58,382 nucleotides of DNA from Elusimicrobia bacterium GWC2_64_44 (GTDB taxonomy: Bacteria > Elusimicrobiota > Elusimicrobia > Elusimicrobiales > UBA9959), in assembly GCA_001799845.1 (NCBI GenBank), contig MGUG01000042.1, positions 1-58,382 on the forward strand, read 5' to 3'. A program made the position numbers and the translations under genes. The notes below the pieces were generated by a model. It was not told the DNA's origin. It worked only from the letters and a program-made list of their open reading frames with translations, and ran no database searches. How positions within the stretch are numbered: position 1 is the stretch's first letter; every line of letters begins with the position of its first letter. Shown here one piece after another: positions 1-9,300 of this stretch.

Positions 1-1080
1 CTTCTTGCGCTTCATGAAGTTGGCCGTCTGCTGCAGGTCCCAGGCCCGCTGGGCCTCGTCGAAAAGCGCCACGTGCTCTTTAGGCGGCCCCCCGTCTATA
101 AGGCAGTCGTCCCGGAAATTGTGCACATTCTGCACGAACATCTTAACATCGCTGAGCACGGCCCCTTTCCTTACCTTTTTGCCCTTGGCCTTTTCATGCA
201 GAACCTTGTCCCGGGCGAGGGCCTCGCGCAGCACCGCCACCAGCGGGCCATTGCCGGAAAGGAAGACGCTGTATAACTCGTCGTCCTTGTTGATGTGGGT
301 GGTGGCGATATTAAGGCCCACCAGGGTTTTCCCCGCGCCGGGCACGCCCGTTACAAAGCAGATGGCCTTGCGCCGGCCCGCGCGGGCGGCGGCTATTATT
401 TGCGCCACGCTGGCCGAGGTCTGGGCCAGGTTTATGGCGCCGGCGTCGCTGCGGCTGATCTCCGCCACTTTGTGCCCTCGGTATAAAGCCATGGCGGCTT
501 CTACAATGGTGGGCGTTGGCGAATAGCGCCCGCCCTCCCAGGTTTCGGCGGCTATGCTGGGGCCGTCGGCAAAGGAGAGCGCCGCGGCAATCACCTGGTT
601 GATCTGCGAGGCGGCGCATTTGATGGGCGTGAAGAGCTTGGGGTTGTTGGCGGAGCAGCCCACGGCCACCGGCTGAGGCTGGGCCTGCGTGGAGATAAGC
701 ACCGGGGCCACATATTTGCCGTGGCTGGTTTCGTGGAAATTAGAAAGGTCCAGCGCGTAATCCAGTACCTGGTCCACCGCATAAGCCGAAAAGTCCTGCG
801 CGCCCACCTTGAACTCCAGCACAAAGATTACGTGCTCGATTATGAGCACCACGTCTATCCTGCGCCCCATGCGCGGGATGGAGTACTCGAAATAGATCTT
901 GCCCTCTTTGCCCTGCAGCGCTTTTTGAAGAATCTCTATCTGCTGAGTCCAGGCGGAAAGCTGCTCCGGCTCAACGGCGAAGCCGGCGTCAGCGCTGCCC
1001 TGGCTTAAAAGGCCGGTTACCTCTGCCGGGGTAGAGGAGCAAAAACCAGAAATTGAATTTGAGTAGTATTCGCGTTTCAC
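1..1080 (-). CDS. DUF2075 nuclease-helicase, 3' end outside window
   Basis: Partial gene: 360 codons are visible and the C-terminus runs off the left edge. I translated it from a GTG at 1080-1078 (product begins [11 protein letters not shown]). The N-terminal part has a PD-(D/E)XK-like pattern, with D76 in GRRID and E89-F-K91 in VLEFKVG. A Walker A, GVPGAGKT, is at residues 245-252 and a Walker B, DEAQ, starts at D341. This layout is typical of DUF2075 proteins, which are superfamily-1-like NTPases often found in defence and mobile regions. Its GC-rich composition resembles the flanking genome, not the AT-rich genes that follow at 1135. It is a relative of the gene at 10556-12937 on the other side of the AT-rich block. 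Family call is firm; substrate is unknown. Confidence 0.85.
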   Translation of the reverse strand, partial: MKREYYSNSISGFCSSTPAEVTGLLSQGSADAGFAVEPEQLSAWTQQIEILQKALQGKEGKIYFEYSIPRMGRRIDVVLIIEHVIFVLEFKVGAQDFSAYAVDQVLDYALDLSNFHETSHGKYVAPVLISTQAQPQPVAVGCSANNPKLFTPIKCAASQINQVIAAALSFADGPSIAAETWEGGRYSPTPTIVEAAMALYRGHKVAEISRSDAGAINLAQTSASVAQIIAAARAGRRKAICFVTGVPGAGKTLVGLNIATTHINKDDELYSVFLSGNGPLVAVLREALARDKVLHEKAKGKKVRKGAVLSDVKMFVQNVHNFRDDCLIDGGPPKEHVALFDEAQRAWDLQQTANFMKRKK

Positions 1081-1134
1081 ATTAATACCGCAATATTAGT
1101 CCCAGCAGATATTTTATTATGCCTAAAGTCTATT

Positions 1135-2343
1135 TCAAACAAATGTCTGCGTCGCAAAATTTATGGTTTTTCGGCTCACGGAGAACAATGCGAGCTTTTT
1201 TCCAGTAGCGGTGATATCATCCGTGCATTCATCTTTGGTACAAAAGAGAGCCACGCAGATTTCCGTTGGTGCCCTACTACTACGGTACAATATTCCATCC
1301 AACGGAGTTCCGTTGGATTGTTTGAATACGTGGCGAAAGTGTTCCGCCACAATTTGCGTCGGGACGTATTCAATGTGTTCCAAGCCATCTTTTATGATGG
1401 GTTTGGTCACATCCGCCTCAAAATCATGCATAAAGAGTAATGGCATTCGCCGACTATAATCTTTCTCATCGAACATGCTTGGTATTTTAGGCAAGTTACT
1501 AAGGTCAAGAAGCTGGAGCGGCTTCAAAGTTTTAAAAGAGCCAAATGTTACGGTGTCTTTTGCCGTGTCCATCTGAAATACTTCCTTGAAGGTTGTCATC
1601 TCATCTAAAGCACCATAGAACATTGGAATACCTGCCGGGCTCATCCGGCTTTGGCTTGCAAATTCCTTCGGAGCTGTGCCGAGCTGTCCTGCGCGGTTGT
1701 ATACTTTGCTTGATGAATGTTGGCGCGCGCGAATTATTCTGGAGGCAACGGGAAGGGTTGCAATCAAACCGAGTGTGGTAACAATCTGACTGAGTGATTC
1801 CAAAATTGTGTAAGGCTCAGAATGATGTTCCCAGTCACGTCTAGTATTAAGCCTATAGAAAACAAATCGGGTGCGATGTTTAACTTGTTCAGAGAATTGT
1901 TCCCAGCTATAACGAAGGGCGTCACACGGCAGGTCGCCATAAGGGTCTGCTTGCACCCACTGGCTATCAGAAAAGGCACGTACCAGATCATCAAATAGCT
2001 TTTGGGGGCCATTTCCAAAACCCAATTCGCAAAACAGATCCCCCGTGTCCGTGACTGGAAGCAAGTATCCCCCCTCGTATGAGTCATAACTCACTCCATT
2101 GCAGGGATCTTCATATTCGCGATGCAACCCATCTGCAATAAATCCGAGGACCTCATCCAATGATGCCGCAACAGGAGCTTTTGAGGTATTGCCACAATAG
2201 TCGCAATTAGTCGCCTCCGCGTGCGTCTTAATAAATTTTTTAATGGCGTAGTCTTCGAAGCATTTGGAGCACACAAATTTATCGCCAACACTTGACCATC
2301 CCTGACTCTGTTGCTGCATTAAGTAGTGTTTATACATTCCCAT
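1135..2343 (-). CDS. HEPN/RES N-terminal plus RES domain protein (toxin-like)
   Basis: 402 residues. The N-terminus has two CxxC pairs (C25/C28 and C47/C50), a probable zinc knuckle of the HEPN/RES N-terminal domain. A RES domain fills roughly residues 200-400, with an Arg-rich entry (SRIIRARQ), SQSRMSPAGIP and FYGALDEMTTFKE. RES proteins characterised elsewhere are NAD+-degrading or ADP-ribosylating toxins of Xre-RES systems. No Xre antitoxin gene lies beside this one, so it may act as an effector inside a larger system. It is the last gene of the minus-strand AT-rich block, 97 nt after the membrane protein. The start ATG at 2343 follows AGGGGG; the Met two codons later is possible. The RES call is strong; NAD+ cleavage is inferred. 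Confidence 0.8.
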   Translation of the reverse strand: MGMYKHYLMQQQSQGWSSVGDKFVCSKCFEDYAIKKFIKTHAEATNCDYCGNTSKAPVAASLDEVLGFIADGLHREYEDPCNGVSYDSYEGGYLLPVTDTGDLFCELGFGNGPQKLFDDLVRAFSDSQWVQADPYGDLPCDALRYSWEQFSEQVKHRTRFVFYRLNTRRDWEHHSEPYTILESLSQIVTTLGLIATLPVASRIIRARQHSSSKVYNRAGQLGTAPKEFASQSRMSPAGIPMFYGALDEMTTFKEVFQMDTAKDTVTFGSFKTLKPLQLLDLSNLPKIPSMFDEKDYSRRMPLLFMHDFEADVTKPIIKDGLEHIEYVPTQIVAEHFRHVFKQSNGTPLDGILYRSSRAPTEICVALFCTKDECTDDITATGKKLALFSVSRKTINFATQTFV

Positions 2344-2440
2344 AAATTAATATCCCCCTGAAAGCAGACAACCCGAGGGATTGATTCTTACAGCATAAGT
2401 CCTGCAAAAAAACTTAACGGAGATTAGCCTTTGAAAACAA

Positions 2441-3304
2441 TTATTGTGCTTTCTTAACATTCTCACACTTTGCCTTCTCAATTGTCTCTCTAAATCGCAC
2501 ATCAGATAATAAACAATTGACAATCTCTGTGGCACTTACGCTAGAGCCATTTTCACCTTTCGGCCCGATTGAACCCACTGCGCCAGGATCACCCTTCGGT
2601 CCACGAAGAAGGTTGGTTAGCGTTGAATCCGCTCGGATTTCCTGAATAATATGTGTTGTTTGGTCGGACGGGATACGCAAAGTTAGACTTGCGAAAACCA
2701 AAACGGCAACTCCCGAAAGAGCTGACAGGAAACAAAACCTAGCAGCAGAATACAGATCCACCAAGTAATCGGTGCGCCTTTCAGATGCGCCTGAACAACG
2801 TAAATAGCTATTTGCAAGACTCCTTTTCAGAGCATGAGAATCGCTTGGGACGTCGTCCTTAGTCAAAGAGACACTCATCCCTTTCCCTACGTCAAAAAAC
2901 ATTGAGAGAATAATAATGCCATCAAACAACATCGCAATAGCAACAAATGATAACCATCGCATCCACCATGAATCGAACTCAAGATATTTTGGCAGTAGCA
3001 GACCGACAACCCCGAGCAAAAGTGATCCAAACGTAAGAAGTGTCTGACATTTGTCTGTCACAGCCGCGAGTCGCTTTTCCGAGTCTAGAAGAATCGCCTT
3101 CGAAGTATCCAGGATTAAATCGATATCTTTTGCCTCTCCCAGGTTTAGCTCCGCAGATTCCCTATCAGCATAAGTTCCGGCTTTGATTTCATCATAAGTG
3201 GGCTCTTTACCGAACACTCGCAACGTTAGGTAGGCAAGAACTATAACAGCATCTTTCCTAAAGTCATGGAACCGATCCAACGCTTTTTGAAGTTTCTCGC
3301 TCAT
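2441..3304 (-). CDS. three-helix membrane protein with collagen-like tail, function unknown
   Basis: 287 residues with no family I can name. Hydrophobic helices are likely at about 88-105, 115-137 and 188-208. Before TM1 lies a charged helix (about 58-85). After TM3 a short collagen-like run, G235 to G253, has six Gly-X-Y triplets (GPK, GDP, GAV, GSI, GPK, GEN), followed by a helical C-terminus with C264 and C280. The layout (helix, TM pair, soluble loop, TM, tail) recalls 2TM/SLATT-type membrane effectors of defence systems, but no diagnostic motif is visible. It starts 15 nt after the ATP-grasp gene and is surely co-transcribed with it. It could export or sense the graspetide, confer immunity, or be a membrane-disrupting effector; all of these are inference. 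Confidence 0.75.
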   Translation of the reverse strand: MSEKLQKALDRFHDFRKDAVIVLAYLTLRVFGKEPTYDEIKAGTYADRESAELNLGEAKDIDLILDTSKAILLDSEKRLAAVTDKCQTLLTFGSLLLGVVGLLLPKYLEFDSWWMRWLSFVAIAMLFDGIIILSMFFDVGKGMSVSLTKDDVPSDSHALKRSLANSYLRCSGASERRTDYLVDLYSAARFCFLSALSGVAVLVFASLTLRIPSDQTTHIIQEIRADSTLTNLLRGPKGDPGAVGSIGPKGENGSSVSATEIVNCLLSDVRFRETIEKAKCENVKKAQ

Positions 3305-3319
3305 ATAATCTTTTAGTCT

Positions 3320-4282
3320 CTAGACGGCCTCTTTCGAAAATGAAGCAATGAATGATTTATAAATTGTCATCCCAGCACACAAATCTAGCCAGGCCCATTG
3401 CCCATTTGGATTCACTTCAAGAAAATACCACTGATCATTTTCAGCTTTGGCCATATCTATGGCTGCGAATCGTAATCCATAGAAAGCCATTAGATTGCGA
3501 ACAGCAGATTTCGCACTTGCCGGCAAATCAATCATGCGATATGCAACATCTTGCATATTATTGCGCCTAATGTCACATCGCTGGCGTCCATCTGCGTCTT
3601 TTGCAATTAGCTCTACCGCATGGATATCTGCATCTACCACTGTGATGCGAATGTCCGACACCTTACGAATCGCTTGCTGAAATAATGTCGGGCATTGGGG
3701 AAGATCAGTCAAATCTTCGATGTCAGATCCCCGCACTCGGTTAGTATAAATTAGTGAGTCACATCCATCATCTGGTCGTTCTACAGAGGCTCGCCCCATG
3801 GGCTTAACGATAATCTCCCCATTGTGAGTATTAAAGAAATTACGCAAAACCTCCGGATCCTGTGTGACAATTGTTTCTGGGATTAAGAACCCGTGCGTGT
3901 GAGCCATACTAAGTTGCTCTAATTTTTTTGACGCTTGCGCATTTGCAGCCGGGTAATTCATCCACTGTGCGGCAGGAATATGCGCAAGAAAGCCTTCCAA
4001 GGCTTCCGACCACTCATCCAAAACACATTTCCCTTCCGGAGTGTCTGTTGCGTTGCACAACAACAGCCGTTCGGGCCGCCGATACCACACAGCAGTAAAG
4101 TCGTTGGGTTTATACCAGTGACCATCGACCTTAAGTGCCGGTTTTCCATCTTGATATGACAAGGCAATTCGGCTTAAAGCAGAATCCGTATCAAGACGCA
4201 GAAATGGAACCGAGGCCTTTAAAAGGTGCGACAGCATATAGTCTGCTGTCGCATCCAGACTGTTTGTTAAAACAAGGAGCAT
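3320..4282 (-). CDS. ATP-grasp graspetide synthetase (MvdC/MvdD-like)
   Basis: 320 residues. It fits the ATP-grasp ligases that make omega-ester or omega-amide rings in RiPPs (microviridins, other graspetides). Seen: the early VWYRRP motif of this subfamily (about 65-70), an IIVKPMGRAS ATP-binding segment (about 155-165), RITVVD, and a C-terminal metal-binding motif EVNPNGQWAWLD. Family members activate Asp/Glu side chains with ATP and join them to Thr/Ser or Lys of a precursor bound by its leader. Its start ATG lies inside the last codons of the precursor gene (16-nt overlap), so the two are translationally coupled. Only one ligase is present, so ester rings alone are the simplest expectation. 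Class is firm; product topology is unknown. Confidence 0.9.
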   Translation of the reverse strand: MLLVLTNSLDATADYMLSHLLKASVPFLRLDTDSALSRIALSYQDGKPALKVDGHWYKPNDFTAVWYRRPERLLLCNATDTPEGKCVLDEWSEALEGFLAHIPAAQWMNYPAANAQASKKLEQLSMAHTHGFLIPETIVTQDPEVLRNFFNTHNGEIIVKPMGRASVERPDDGCDSLIYTNRVRGSDIEDLTDLPQCPTLFQQAIRKVSDIRITVVDADIHAVELIAKDADGRQRCDIRRNNMQDVAYRMIDLPASAKSAVRNLMAFYGLRFAAIDMAKAENDQWYFLEVNPNGQWAWLDLCAGMTIYKSFIASFSKEAV

Positions 4283-4617
4283 TTAGGGAGCGTCCTTAAT
4301 TTTTGGGATTGCTGATCTTGATCAGCCGTTTCTGTTTTCACCGCTGTTTTGGTTCTGGTCCCCAAAATATATTGCGGTGGCAACATTTTTGGCGTCATGC
4401 CAGGATCTGTATCCGCCTGCTCATTGCGCACACGTGTGTGTGTGGCCGTCCCGACACTAGACGTGGCAACAGGGAGGAATTGTGGCGCAGCCATTGCCGA
4501 ATCTTTGTCCGATTGTTCTCTCGTAATCTTTGTTCTGGTTTCAGTGCCAGTTGCCCCCACTCTCGGTGATGGCTCTTCGCAGGGCTCCTGAAACCGCAGA
4601 AGAAAGGATTTAGTCAT
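4267..4617 (-). CDS. graspetide precursor peptide with three core modules
   Basis: 116 residues. The leader contains SFLLRFQEPC (residues 4-13), close in type to the PFFxRFL helix that microviridin ligases bind. Three core modules follow at 24-39, 56-71 and 86-101, each fitting G-T-x-T-x-T-x-[VI]-x-x-E-x-[SA]-D-x-D (module 3 has AV shifted by one). Each module thus offers three Thr donors and three acidic acceptors (E11, D14, D16 of the module). Spacers of 14-16 residues, rich in Met and Pro (LPV, MLPP, TLPKC), separate them. The start ATG overlaps the TAA of the preceding precursor by 8 nt and follows AGGAGG; the 3' end overlaps the ligase start. No transporter or protease gene is adjacent. 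Confidence 0.88.
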   Translation of the reverse strand: MTKSFLLRFQEPCEEPSPRVGATGTETRTKITREQSDKDSAMAAPQFLPVATSSVGTATHTRVRNEQADTDPGMTPKMLPPQYILGTRTKTAVKTETADQDQQSQKLRTLPKCSLF

Positions 4618-4882
4618 TGGGCATCCTCCTGGGAATTATATACTGCATATGAGTTGTGGGGTCCTTGTCGGCCCCCTCCTGGCGAACCTCAGTTACGGTC
4701 TTGGTCCCTGCCGCCACAGCACGGTTATGGACATAGCCCATCTCACAACCGGCCTTATCCAAGACTCACCTACAGTTTTCAAGGAATCGCAGAAGAAACG
4801 ACGCATTAGGCATTGGCATAGCATTATGCTGGGACAGCACATTTTTCTCACGTAGACTTTGTTTAATTGACGATGGCGTCAT
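4610..4882 (-). pseudogene. second graspetide precursor, interrupted by in-frame TGA
   Basis: 91 codons in one frame, in a gap that would otherwise look empty. The ATG at 4882 follows a strong AGGAGG five nt upstream and opens a 38-residue leader ending in ASFLLRFLENCR, which matches the leader of the next gene. Codon 39 is TGA (4766-4768). The frame then stays open: codons 59-74 encode one perfect core module (GTKTVTEV, then RQEGADKD), followed by a Pro/Met tail and TAA at 4610-4612. It starts 19 nt after the nuclease gene. It may be a decayed precursor, or a split leader and core with re-initiation; a TTG two codons after the TGA has AGGTGA just before it. Homology to the intact precursor is plain; which reading is right is open. 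Confidence 0.75.
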
Positions 4883-4901
4883 ATTCCCCTCCTCAAATTA
4901 T

Positions 4902-6332
4902 TCATGGCCGCCATGGGAAATCTTTACTCGGCGGAATAAACCCATAAAAATGATCCAGGACATCTTTCTCTGGCTTCGCCTTTCGGGCAAATGCCAACAA
5001 CCCCATAATGTTCTCGATTGCCAATACGCCAATTCCTTCAGTCTTTGCTCGGCTGAGATCTTGTGCGGAAATCTTATCCAATTCCAGCCCGGTAAATATT
5101 AAAGGCAACACTGAATAATCCGGCAGCAATTCCTTTACATTTTTAATCTTACGCGAAAACTTTGATATTTTATCGCTTGTATTTATGTCCTTTGTTGTAC
5201 ATTCAACAGCAACAACCGATCTTTCCCCTACGAATGAAATTATGTCAATTTCATCTTGGATGCCGGATATGCCTCTCTTGCCCTTAATCAATCCATACCC
5301 CGCAGTGTTTAATCCACAAAAATGCATCAGAAGCGCCACTCCAGACTCAAATCTAGCAGCATCTTCCGATGACAGTTGTTCTTTAATTACTTTCAAATCC
5401 TGGTCGTACTGCTCATAAAGAAGAACCCGAGGGTTATCAGTTATTACGGTGGGGTCCTCAACCTTAACCGAGGCAATCACTTCTTCTCTAAAAATCATGA
5501 ACACATCTGCTGCAGTAATCTGTGTATGTGCCTTCAGTGGCAATGTAATAGAATTTCCGTTAGCAAGATTGTGACAAAGATTGCTCCCGAGATATTGAGC
5601 GCGAACTAGAGGGATTGCTCCGTCATACCCAATTACCCCCAAATTCACTTCAGATAGTACGTCCTGTATCTTGTTGGGCTGAAATTCCAGGACAAGATTG
5701 TTCTTATTCAGTCCACACTTGCGCGCAAATCCAAAAGGCAACTGTCCAAAGAGAGTTACCCGCCCCATGTCTGTTGCGCCCATGGGAGAGTGCGTCTCCC
5801 CAAGAAATCGTCCGATAAAATCGGCTCTACCATTAAACGGGGTCTTTGCCATTTTCAGCTGATCATCAAAAAATCTGCCATTATCCAATGAATATTCAGG
5901 TAATTTCGCCAATATTTCATTGGCTGAAAAAGTGGCCTGCAAAACAATACTGGGGGTATCCTTGGCAAACTGATAATGAGCTCTTTCAAACTTACGGAAC
6001 CAAAAAGACAAGGGCCGCCCCTTGCCGTCCTCAGTGGGTATTCCCAGATATATCACCTCTCCGACATCCAAAAGCCCCCTCGCAAGTCCTTGAAACAGAT
6101 TCGACAACGCAGAAATATTTAGTGTTGTATCTATAATCCTTAGCCAAGGAAGATCCAAATCAGCACAAGTTTCCGTGGGCACCACCTCTTCTGCCGCAGA
6201 AAGCTTAATTGCCATCTCAAGGGCGACCCATTTGCCTTCAATTAGGACGGCAACTCCTCGAATCTCGATAGACTTCCAGAAATCGGAATACTTCTCAACC
6301 AAATCTTTGCAGCGGATTAATTCATTTGCCAT
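4902..6332 (-). CDS. PD-(D/E)XK-like nuclease, partner of NACHT protein
   Basis: 476 residues. Residues 1-300 match nothing I recognise. The C-terminal domain (about 325-445) has the restriction-endonuclease fold pattern: a helix with FESG (E329), D363 in DEIDII, and the core strand VVAVECTTK (E377 to K381). ECTTK differs from canonical ExK but recurs in Mrr-like nucleases. The gene starts 23 nt after the NACHT gene and ends 19 nt before the first graspetide precursor, so it bridges the two halves of the island. In known STAND/AVAST-type systems a nuclease effector works with a sensor NTPase; a similar role here is inferred. Nuclease activity is probable, not certain, because the catalytic Lys position is shifted. 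Confidence 0.75.
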   Translation of the reverse strand: MANELIRCKDLVEKYSDFWKSIEIRGVAVLIEGKWVALEMAIKLSAAEEVVPTETCADLDLPWLRIIDTTLNISALSNLFQGLARGLLDVGEVIYLGIPTEDGKGRPLSFWFRKFERAHYQFAKDTPSIVLQATFSANEILAKLPEYSLDNGRFFDDQLKMAKTPFNGRADFIGRFLGETHSPMGATDMGRVTLFGQLPFGFARKCGLNKNNLVLEFQPNKIQDVLSEVNLGVIGYDGAIPLVRAQYLGSNLCHNLANGNSITLPLKAHTQITAADVFMIFREEVIASVKVEDPTVITDNPRVLLYEQYDQDLKVIKEQLSSEDAARFESGVALLMHFCGLNTAGYGLIKGKRGISGIQDEIDIISFVGERSVVAVECTTKDINTSDKISKFSRKIKNVKELLPDYSVLPLIFTGLELDKISAQDLSRAKTEGIGVLAIENIMGLLAFARKAKPEKDVLDHFYGFIPPSKDFPWRP

Positions 6333-6355
6333 ATATCGCTCGAAAACTACTGGTC

Positions 6356-9300
6356 CTAGCCTCTAACATATAGCTGGTTTGCCTTCTCAATCGCCTTTTC
6401 AATCCCAATGTTGGCCAATGGCGTGGTAACGGAGATGTAATACGCTTTTTCAATATTACTGATTTCCTGGTGCAGGTAGTGTACGTAGTCTTTTTCTTTT
6501 CCAAGTTTGCCAATTATCTGGTCTAGCCCCTTACAGACCCTGCGCATATTGGAGACATCAAGTATCGCTATTTCACGCAATACAGTTATGGTCGTGGATG
6601 AGAGTCTTCGAAACTCATCCTCCTCAACTTTATCGCAGTAACTAAACTCAAGCAAATCCAAAAGTATCGGTATTGCCTGGCTGGTTTTAATTCGCATTAA
6701 TGGGCAATCATCCCTGTTGTAACGGAACTTCTTTTCTTCCTTAATCTTCGCTACATATTGCATTATCGCCTTAATATTTTGCGAGTTAATTAAGAGTTCT
6801 GTAGCCTTATTGGCGATTTCCACCTTTTTTGAGTCCATTTTGGCCTCAATGTTGCTTGTGTAGCGATCATAATTTCTTTTCAGCAACTCGGTCGCAGCTT
6901 TTTCAAACAGCTCTGGGATGTCAAAATCGGAAACCTTTAAAAGCACATCATCCTGCACTGAGAACTTAACTAATGTATCTAAAGCCAAATCTCGGTTATC
7001 CACACTGCAGTCAGGATTAAACACAACCATCTCCAAATACGCAGAAGCCTCGCTCAAGTCATGCTTAGCGCAATATGAAATATGGTTATGTAACACAGGC
7101 GAAACCGTAATCCCTTGTTTAAGATTTTCCAGCACAACACGCCTCAAGGTATCCGCCGGCAACCGCTCTTCAACGTATGACAAACCAACCCAGCCCTGCC
7201 CTTCAAGCCAATCAAACAGTGTCATATCTTTTAAGATTGCCTCAGGGCATTCAACCGAATACTTCCGCATAAAAAACGCCACAATCCGTTCGCGTGTCAA
7301 AAGCGAAAAATGTCCCAGTGGATTTTCCCTTACCCCCACCCTAAACTCTAATTTAGGCAGAGTATCAACGCAATATCCCCGGATCAACTCCACATATTCA
7401 TTCTTCAATTCAAAATCGTGACTGTTTTCGAACAACTTATGGGCCTGAAAAACCGAGTATTCCCGGTAATCCCACTTGGATATTGCCCCCAATACGTCAT
7501 CCAGGTTAAGCCCACTATCCCCTTTTTCATGGATAAATTCCAAAAGCAAGTGATACACATGTTGAGAATTATGCAACGGATCCTGGACAAGAGATCTGCG
7601 ATCTAGATCATCTTCTGTTATTGTCTTCTTGCCCGCCGCGTCAAAAACGTTTGTTATTTCCGCAACAAGCTTCTCTTTGTCAAAAATAATTTCCAGGTCT
7701 CTCGCAAATGCCTGTTCACGCTCCTTTTTCCAATCTCGTGCATTTTCAACCTGCTGTTTTGGGAGCACCTCGTAAACTGGGGAAAGCATGCCGATATCGT
7801 CATATCGTTCAAGTCTGAAATAATGCACAAACTTCCACACGTCTGCTTCTGCAATTCTTCCAGCCTGATACTCCGATATCAAAACTTCAATTCCGGCCTC
7901 GCCCACAATATCCGCAATTAACGACAAAGATTCATTATTGACATTCTTTAATAGTTCGCAAGTCCTTGAAACGGACAGATTTGTTTTGAGAAAGAATTCC
8001 CGAATAGGTTTTACGGCTTTTCGCTCACCTGACTCGGAAGCCTTAACAAAGAGTTCCCACATACTATCCGCAACTTTGGGGTCATCCGCAAAAGCCTGTG
8101 TCGCATTGGGGATAAGCACTTCCAGAATTTTGCTAGTCCGATACTCGGAAAGGCGATGTTCAGCAGCGGAGTAAAAGCCCAAAACCTTCCTAACTGGGCT
8201 CGCTGATCGCATATTTTTTAGGCACTCTGCGATATTGTAGCCGTAATCCATCAGGGTAGTGCTCTTCTGCTTACCTAACTCATCAAGAATCGCATCAACC
8301 TGTGTTTCCACATATACACTCCGAGAAACAAGCGAAAACACTGCCGCGACAAGATAAACACCACCAGTCTTTCTAATTTCTATCAACTTGGATAGATCCT
8401 CCGCATCGCAACACTTAAGCCCTGCCAAAGCGTAAACCGCGCTTCTTCGGACTCCCTCACTTTCTTTATTATTCAGGGCGCACGTCAAAAGCATTTCTTT
8501 GATCCCTGGGTCTGTTTTTGCTATGGGACAATACCTCAAGACCTCGAATGAATTTATCTTTTCAGCCTGAATTACAGAGTTTTGTGCAATTGCTTTTAGG
8601 CGCTTGTACGTCACCTCATCCGCACAAAACCTAGCAAGTTCCTTTGGATCAATTTCCTGAGAGAACACGATGTGACGCTTTGAATATGAATTAAATACTT
8701 TCCAGAAGACCTTGGACTTGTTGGATTGACCCATACTATCGGCATCAAACTTAAGCGAAAATTCAGGCTGCGTTTTGTATATATAACCGAACATGTCTGG
8801 GCGCAACTGCACAAGGAAGGCTGTCGTATTTGCCCAGGAGGGATTGATTGTCCGGGGCGGCGGATAATATTTTCGAAGATGTTTACACAGCAGAGCAAGC
8901 ACTTTGCCAACATCTATCCCGAACACTGAAGTGTCCAAGTAATCTATAGCCTCGCCTATAAAACCAGTACCCGCTTTCGGAATGCCGATATAGTCCACTA
9001 TTTTCCACAAATCTGCTTCTGATAATTTTAGCGCAGCAAGATACTCCTGAATGTTGTTGTGGATAAATTGAAAATTCTGATTGCCGTCTGCAAACGTCTT
9101 TTTAATTAGAGATAGTCGCTCAATTCGACCATATCCATCCTCACTGACTACTTTCGAAATCTCCCCCGCAGTCCCCCAGTTACGCTGAAGTATTTCAAAA
9201 ACCACTGCCATCTTGATTAGATACTCTTTGATGAGTCCAGCATCAACTGGCGCACAAATTCTGCCCACCCTGACATCCTCAGCGATGGAGTCATCAATGA

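Noticed and set aside
1135..2343. Xre-RES toxin-antitoxin module
   Set aside because: No small helix-turn-helix antitoxin gene lies on either side, and the N-terminal HEPN/RES extension is of a different class.
4766..4768. TGA as selenocysteine or a reassigned codon
   Set aside because: TGA serves as a normal stop in many genes here, including the adjacent nuclease gene, and I saw no SECIS-like hairpin right after it.
4649..4855. Plus-strand reading frame of 68 codons across the precursor gap
   Set aside because: It runs opposite the graspetide leader and core, has no ribosome-binding site and no protein-like features. The minus-strand frame explains the region.
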